Below, in pieces: positions 7,058-8,856 of a stretch of DNA of 8,856 nt (within the stretch, counting starts at the first letter, position 1; each line of letters opens with the position of its first letter). The stretch is taken from positions 1 through 8,856 of the forward strand of contig JAGLKH010000093.1 of assembly GCA_023141985.1 (NCBI GenBank), in the 5' to 3' direction. This stretch comes from Flavobacteriaceae bacterium (lineage in GTDB: Bacteria; Bacteroidota; Bacteroidia; Flavobacteriales; Flavobacteriaceae). A model generated the notes under the pieces. That model made no database searches. It was not told the origin of the DNA and saw nothing but the letters and a program-made list of their open reading frames with translations. A program made the position numbers and the translations under genes.

Positions 7058-7065
7058 TATTTTTG
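7058..7065 (+). promoter_or_regulatory. Bacteroidota -7 box upstream of pdxJ
   Basis: TATTTTTG followed by C matches the TAnnTTTG consensus exactly and ends 19 nt before the pdxJ ATG, giving an expected leader of roughly 12-15 nt. No clear -33 TTG is present at the usual distance. One inverted-repeat arm lies just upstream, where a regulator would interfere with or assist polymerase. Confidence 0.55.
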
Positions 7066-7084
7066 CATTTTAAAAATCCAATAA

Positions 7085-7798
7085 ATGACAAAACTGAGTG
7101 TAAACATTAACAAGATTGCAACCTTAAGAAATTCAAGAGGAGGAGACACCCCTAATCTTGTTAAATTTGCTAAAGATGTACAGCAGTTTGGTGCTCAAGG
7201 TATCACAATTCATCCTCGGCCAGATGAGCGCCATATACGCTATCAAGATGCATACGATCTAAAACCCATAGTATATACTGAATTTAATATAGAAGGAAAT
7301 CCTATTCCAAAATTTGTAGATATGGTTTTAAAAATTAAGCCTACTCAAGTGACTTTGGTTCCAGATGCTATAGATGCAATAACTTCAAATGCCGGTTGGG
7401 ATACTATAAAACATAAAGAATTTTTAACTGAGATCATTAAAGAGTTTAAACAAAACAACATTAGAACCTCTGTTTTTTTAAATTCGGATTTAAAACAAGT
7501 AGAAGGCGCAAAAGCTACAGGTACAGATAGAATTGAACTATATACCGAAGACTTTGCACATCAATACAGTTTAGGAAATGAAGAAGCTATTATACCTTAC
7601 ACTAAATGTGCCGAATTAGCAAATTCTATTGGAATTGGGGTAAATGCCGGGCATGATTTATCTTTAGATAATATTAAATTCTTTAAGGACAATATACCAG
7701 AACTTTTAGAAGTCTCAATTGGCCATGCTTTAATTTGTGAAAGTTTGTATTTGGGTATTGAAAATGTAGTGAATATGTATTTACATAAGCTTAAATGA
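7085..7798 (+). CDS. pdxJ: Pyridoxine 5'-phosphate synthase
   Basis: Cytoplasmic TIM-barrel enzyme that condenses 1-deoxyxylulose 5-phosphate with 3-amino-2-oxopropyl phosphate to give pyridoxine 5'-phosphate, the ring-closing step of the DXP-dependent vitamin B6 pathway. The 237 residues are the normal family length. Motifs include LSVNINKIATLRNSRGG (4-20), ITIHPRPDERHIR (40-52, His43), FNIEGNP (67-73, Glu70), VTLVPD (89-94), RIELYTEDFA (149-158), VNAGHDLS (186-193, His190) and SIGHALI (211-217). His43, Glu70 and His190 align with the catalytic His, Glu and His of the E. coli enzyme. The NINKI segment replaces the proteobacterial NIDHI. The ATG at 7085 is well placed after a promoter box. 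Its stop overlaps the next start (ATGA), so it is translationally coupled to the hydrolase. Confidence 0.97.
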   Translation: MTKLSVNINKIATLRNSRGGDTPNLVKFAKDVQQFGAQGITIHPRPDERHIRYQDAYDLKPIVYTEFNIEGNPIPKFVDMVLKIKPTQVTLVPDAIDAITSNAGWDTIKHKEFLTEIIKEFKQNNIRTSVFLNSDLKQVEGAKATGTDRIELYTEDFAHQYSLGNEEAIIPYTKCAELANSIGIGVNAGHDLSLDNIKFFKDNIPELLEVSIGHALICESLYLGIENVVNMYLHKLK

Positions 7799-8559
7799 TA
7801 TTACATTCCAATATTTTAGGACAAGGGCAGGCATTTATTATTCTTCATGGTTTTCTTGGGATGAGTGATAATTGGAAAACGCTCGGAAAGAAATTTAGTG
7901 AACAAGGTTATGAAGTTCATTTGATTGACCAACGTAACCATGGGAGAAGTTTTAGGGGTGATGCGTTTAATTATGCGGTATTAGCTAAAGACTTAAAACA
8001 ATATTGCGATTCATATGAGTTAAATAATATCGTATTGCTTGGACATTCCATGGGAGGAAAAACAGCAATGCTATTTGCAACAATGTATCCTGAAAGGGTA
8101 TCAAAATTAATAGTATCAGATATTTCTCCTCGATATTATCCATTACATCACCAATTGATTTTAAAAGGATTATCGGCATTAGATTTTGAAGTAATAAAAA
8201 CAAGAAAAGAAGCAGAAGATATATTAGCTAATTTTGTTTCAGAATTTGGTATTAGACAGTTTTTACTTAAAAATCTTTATTGGGTTAAAAAAGGACAGTT
8301 AGGGCTTCGTATAAATTTAAAAGCTCTAAAAGAGAACATTGAAGAAATAGGCGAAGCATTGCCTATGCATTCAATATTTGAAGGAGATACATTATTTCTA
8401 AAAGCTGATAGATCAGGGTATATTTCTCATGATGATGAAATTTTAATTAAGACTCATTTTCCAAATGCTGTTATTGATACTATAAAAAATTCGGGACATT
8501 GGTTGCATGCTGAAAATCCAAAAGAATTTTATGAGAATGTGATTCGCTTTCTAAGTTGA
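7795..8559 (+). CDS. YbfF/ABHD11-like alpha/beta-fold hydrolase
   Basis: Soluble alpha/beta hydrolase of 254 residues, probably an esterase or thioesterase acting on small acyl esters. Seen directly: the oxyanion-loop motif LHGFLGMSDNW (18-27), the DQRNHGRS segment (45-52) typical of the YbfF group, the nucleophile elbow GHSMGG (83-88, Ser85), VSDISP (107-112) whose Asp109 aligns with the acid of YbfF-type enzymes, and SGHWLHAENP (233-242) with the catalytic His235. Residues about 115-190 form the cap region. All triad positions are intact. The ATG at 7795 overlaps the pdxJ stop by 4 nt. The physiological substrate is unknown. Pairing with pdxJ need not mean a B6 role. Confidence 0.88.
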   Translation: MILHSNILGQGQAFIILHGFLGMSDNWKTLGKKFSEQGYEVHLIDQRNHGRSFRGDAFNYAVLAKDLKQYCDSYELNNIVLLGHSMGGKTAMLFATMYPERVSKLIVSDISPRYYPLHHQLILKGLSALDFEVIKTRKEAEDILANFVSEFGIRQFLLKNLYWVKKGQLGLRINLKALKENIEEIGEALPMHSIFEGDTLFLKADRSGYISHDDEILIKTHFPNAVIDTIKNSGHWLHAENPKEFYENVIRFLS

Positions 8560-8723
8560 TTTTTCTTATATTAGCTAAGATTTTAATCATCTATTTAAAC
8601 GAATAAAATCCTTATTTGTCGATAATGTAGGCCGTTGTAATGCGAAAGTTAAAAGGTAATTTAAATAGATGTATTTTCATGATGCCCCAAATTACAATAA
8701 GACTGACTTATAGGAAAGACTAC
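8560..8723. other. Non-coding stretch after the hydrolase gene
   Basis: Between the hydrolase stop and the terminator-like hairpin there is no persuasive reading frame, tRNA or rRNA signature. The main structure is the 12-bp inverted repeat at 8588-8599/8660-8671. The stretch may be a long 3' untranslated region or hide a small RNA. Confidence 0.5.
8588..8671. repeat. 12-bp perfect inverted repeat, 84-bp span
   Basis: CATCTATTTAAA (8588-8599) and TTTAAATAGATG (8660-8671) are exact inverted copies separated by 60 bp. As RNA they would close a long-range stem over an internal region that includes a smaller potential AATAA/TTATT pairing (8602-8606 with 8612-8616). As DNA they resemble terminal repeats of a very small non-autonomous element. 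I see no convincing flanking duplication. Confidence 0.5.
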
Positions 8724-8764
8724 AAATATAAGTTTGGCTTTTTGTTAAGTCAAACTTATATTTT
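8724..8764 (+). terminator. Rho-independent terminator-like hairpin after pdxJ-hydrolase
   Basis: Arms 8724-8736 (AAATATAAGTTTG) and 8751-8763 pair perfectly over 13 bp. They extend inward by one G-U and three further pairs to a 6-nt loop (8741-8746), about 17 bp in all. The 3' arm runs into TTTT at 8761-8764 and then more A/T. It lies 165 nt after the hydrolase stop with no gene between, so it most likely ends the pdxJ-hydrolase transcript. The stem is AT-rich, so strength is hard to judge. Confidence 0.7.
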
Positions 8765-8856
8765 ATTATGTAAGGTCAAATATTTCTGAAAATAATTTTA
8801 TTGCCATAATAACAGTGTAACCTACAAATTACTTTAGGCATAAAAAATATTCGTGT
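8765..8856. other. AT-rich non-coding right edge
   Basis: No gene, RNA signature or clear promoter box is visible in the last 92 bases. Only very short frames (about 13 and 21 codons on the minus strand) occur. Confidence 0.45.

Noticed and set aside
6830..7084. Possible riboswitch upstream of pdxJ or the CBS gene
   Set aside because: The -7 boxes leave leaders of only about 12-25 nt, too short for an aptamer, and no known aptamer core is visible.
7985..8203. Minus-strand open frame of 72 codons with hydrophobic segments
   Set aside because: It is opposite the conserved core of the hydrolase, including the GHSMGG elbow. Its hydrophobicity is a by-product of antisense reading.
8723..8736. 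TAnnTTTG-like boxes on both strands (minus 8723-8730, plus 8729-8736)
   Set aside because: They arise from the hairpin arm sequence itself and do not precede any gene at a sensible distance in the window.
8640..8789. Plus-strand ATG frame of 49 codons after the hydrolase gene
   Set aside because: It runs through both arms of the terminator hairpin and one arm of the inverted repeat, has no promoter box or motif, and looks like chance in AT-rich DNA.
1..8856. Defence system, prophage, insertion sequence or CRISPR array
   Set aside because: Every sizeable reading frame belongs to core metabolism or envelope biogenesis. No transposase, integrase, nuclease or regularly spaced repeats are seen.

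Overview
The window comes from a low-GC member of the Bacteroidota, most probably a Flavobacteriaceae-type marine or soil bacterium. Four things point there: strongly AT-rich codon and intergenic composition, signal peptides ending in the Bacteroidota pattern (…FSQ, …FAQ, …ITAQ), promoter boxes of the TAnnTTTG type, and the gene order itself. That order is pdxJ divergent from a CBS-protein/nadK pair, followed by porG, uppS, bamA and ompH. No tRNA, rRNA, CRISPR array, transposase or phage gene is visible.

Layout. On the minus strand, read from about 6830 down to 1, are a CBS/ACT-like regulatory protein, NAD kinase, a PorG/DUF6089-type outer-membrane protein, undecaprenyl diphosphate synthase, BamA, and an OmpH/Skp periplasmic chaperone cut by the left window edge. 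On the plus strand, from 7085 to 8559, are PdxJ and a YbfF-like alpha/beta hydrolase. The 255-bp gap between the two divergent units holds two identical TATTTTTG boxes, a long 17/18 inverted repeat and a 12-bp palindrome. The 297 bp right of the hydrolase hold no convincing gene, but they contain a 12-bp inverted repeat and a strong hairpin followed by Ts that looks like the operon terminator.

How the genes work together. Positions 1-5187 form an envelope-biogenesis block. UppS makes the C55 lipid carrier for peptidoglycan and surface glycans, Skp/OmpH escorts unfolded outer-membrane proteins, BamA inserts them, and PorG is an outer-membrane part of the type IX secretion system. Positions 5285-8559 are cofactor metabolism: NADP+ synthesis next to a probable nucleotide-sensing CBS protein, and the last ring-closing step of vitamin B6 synthesis coupled to an esterase-like hydrolase.

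The protein-coding content is mostly core and recognisable. I see no previously undescribed system here. The less ordinary points are forced non-ATG starts of both uppS and bamA, a repetitive Lys/Glu-rich tail on OmpH, a CBS-ACT fusion beside NadK, and several inverted repeats in non-coding DNA.
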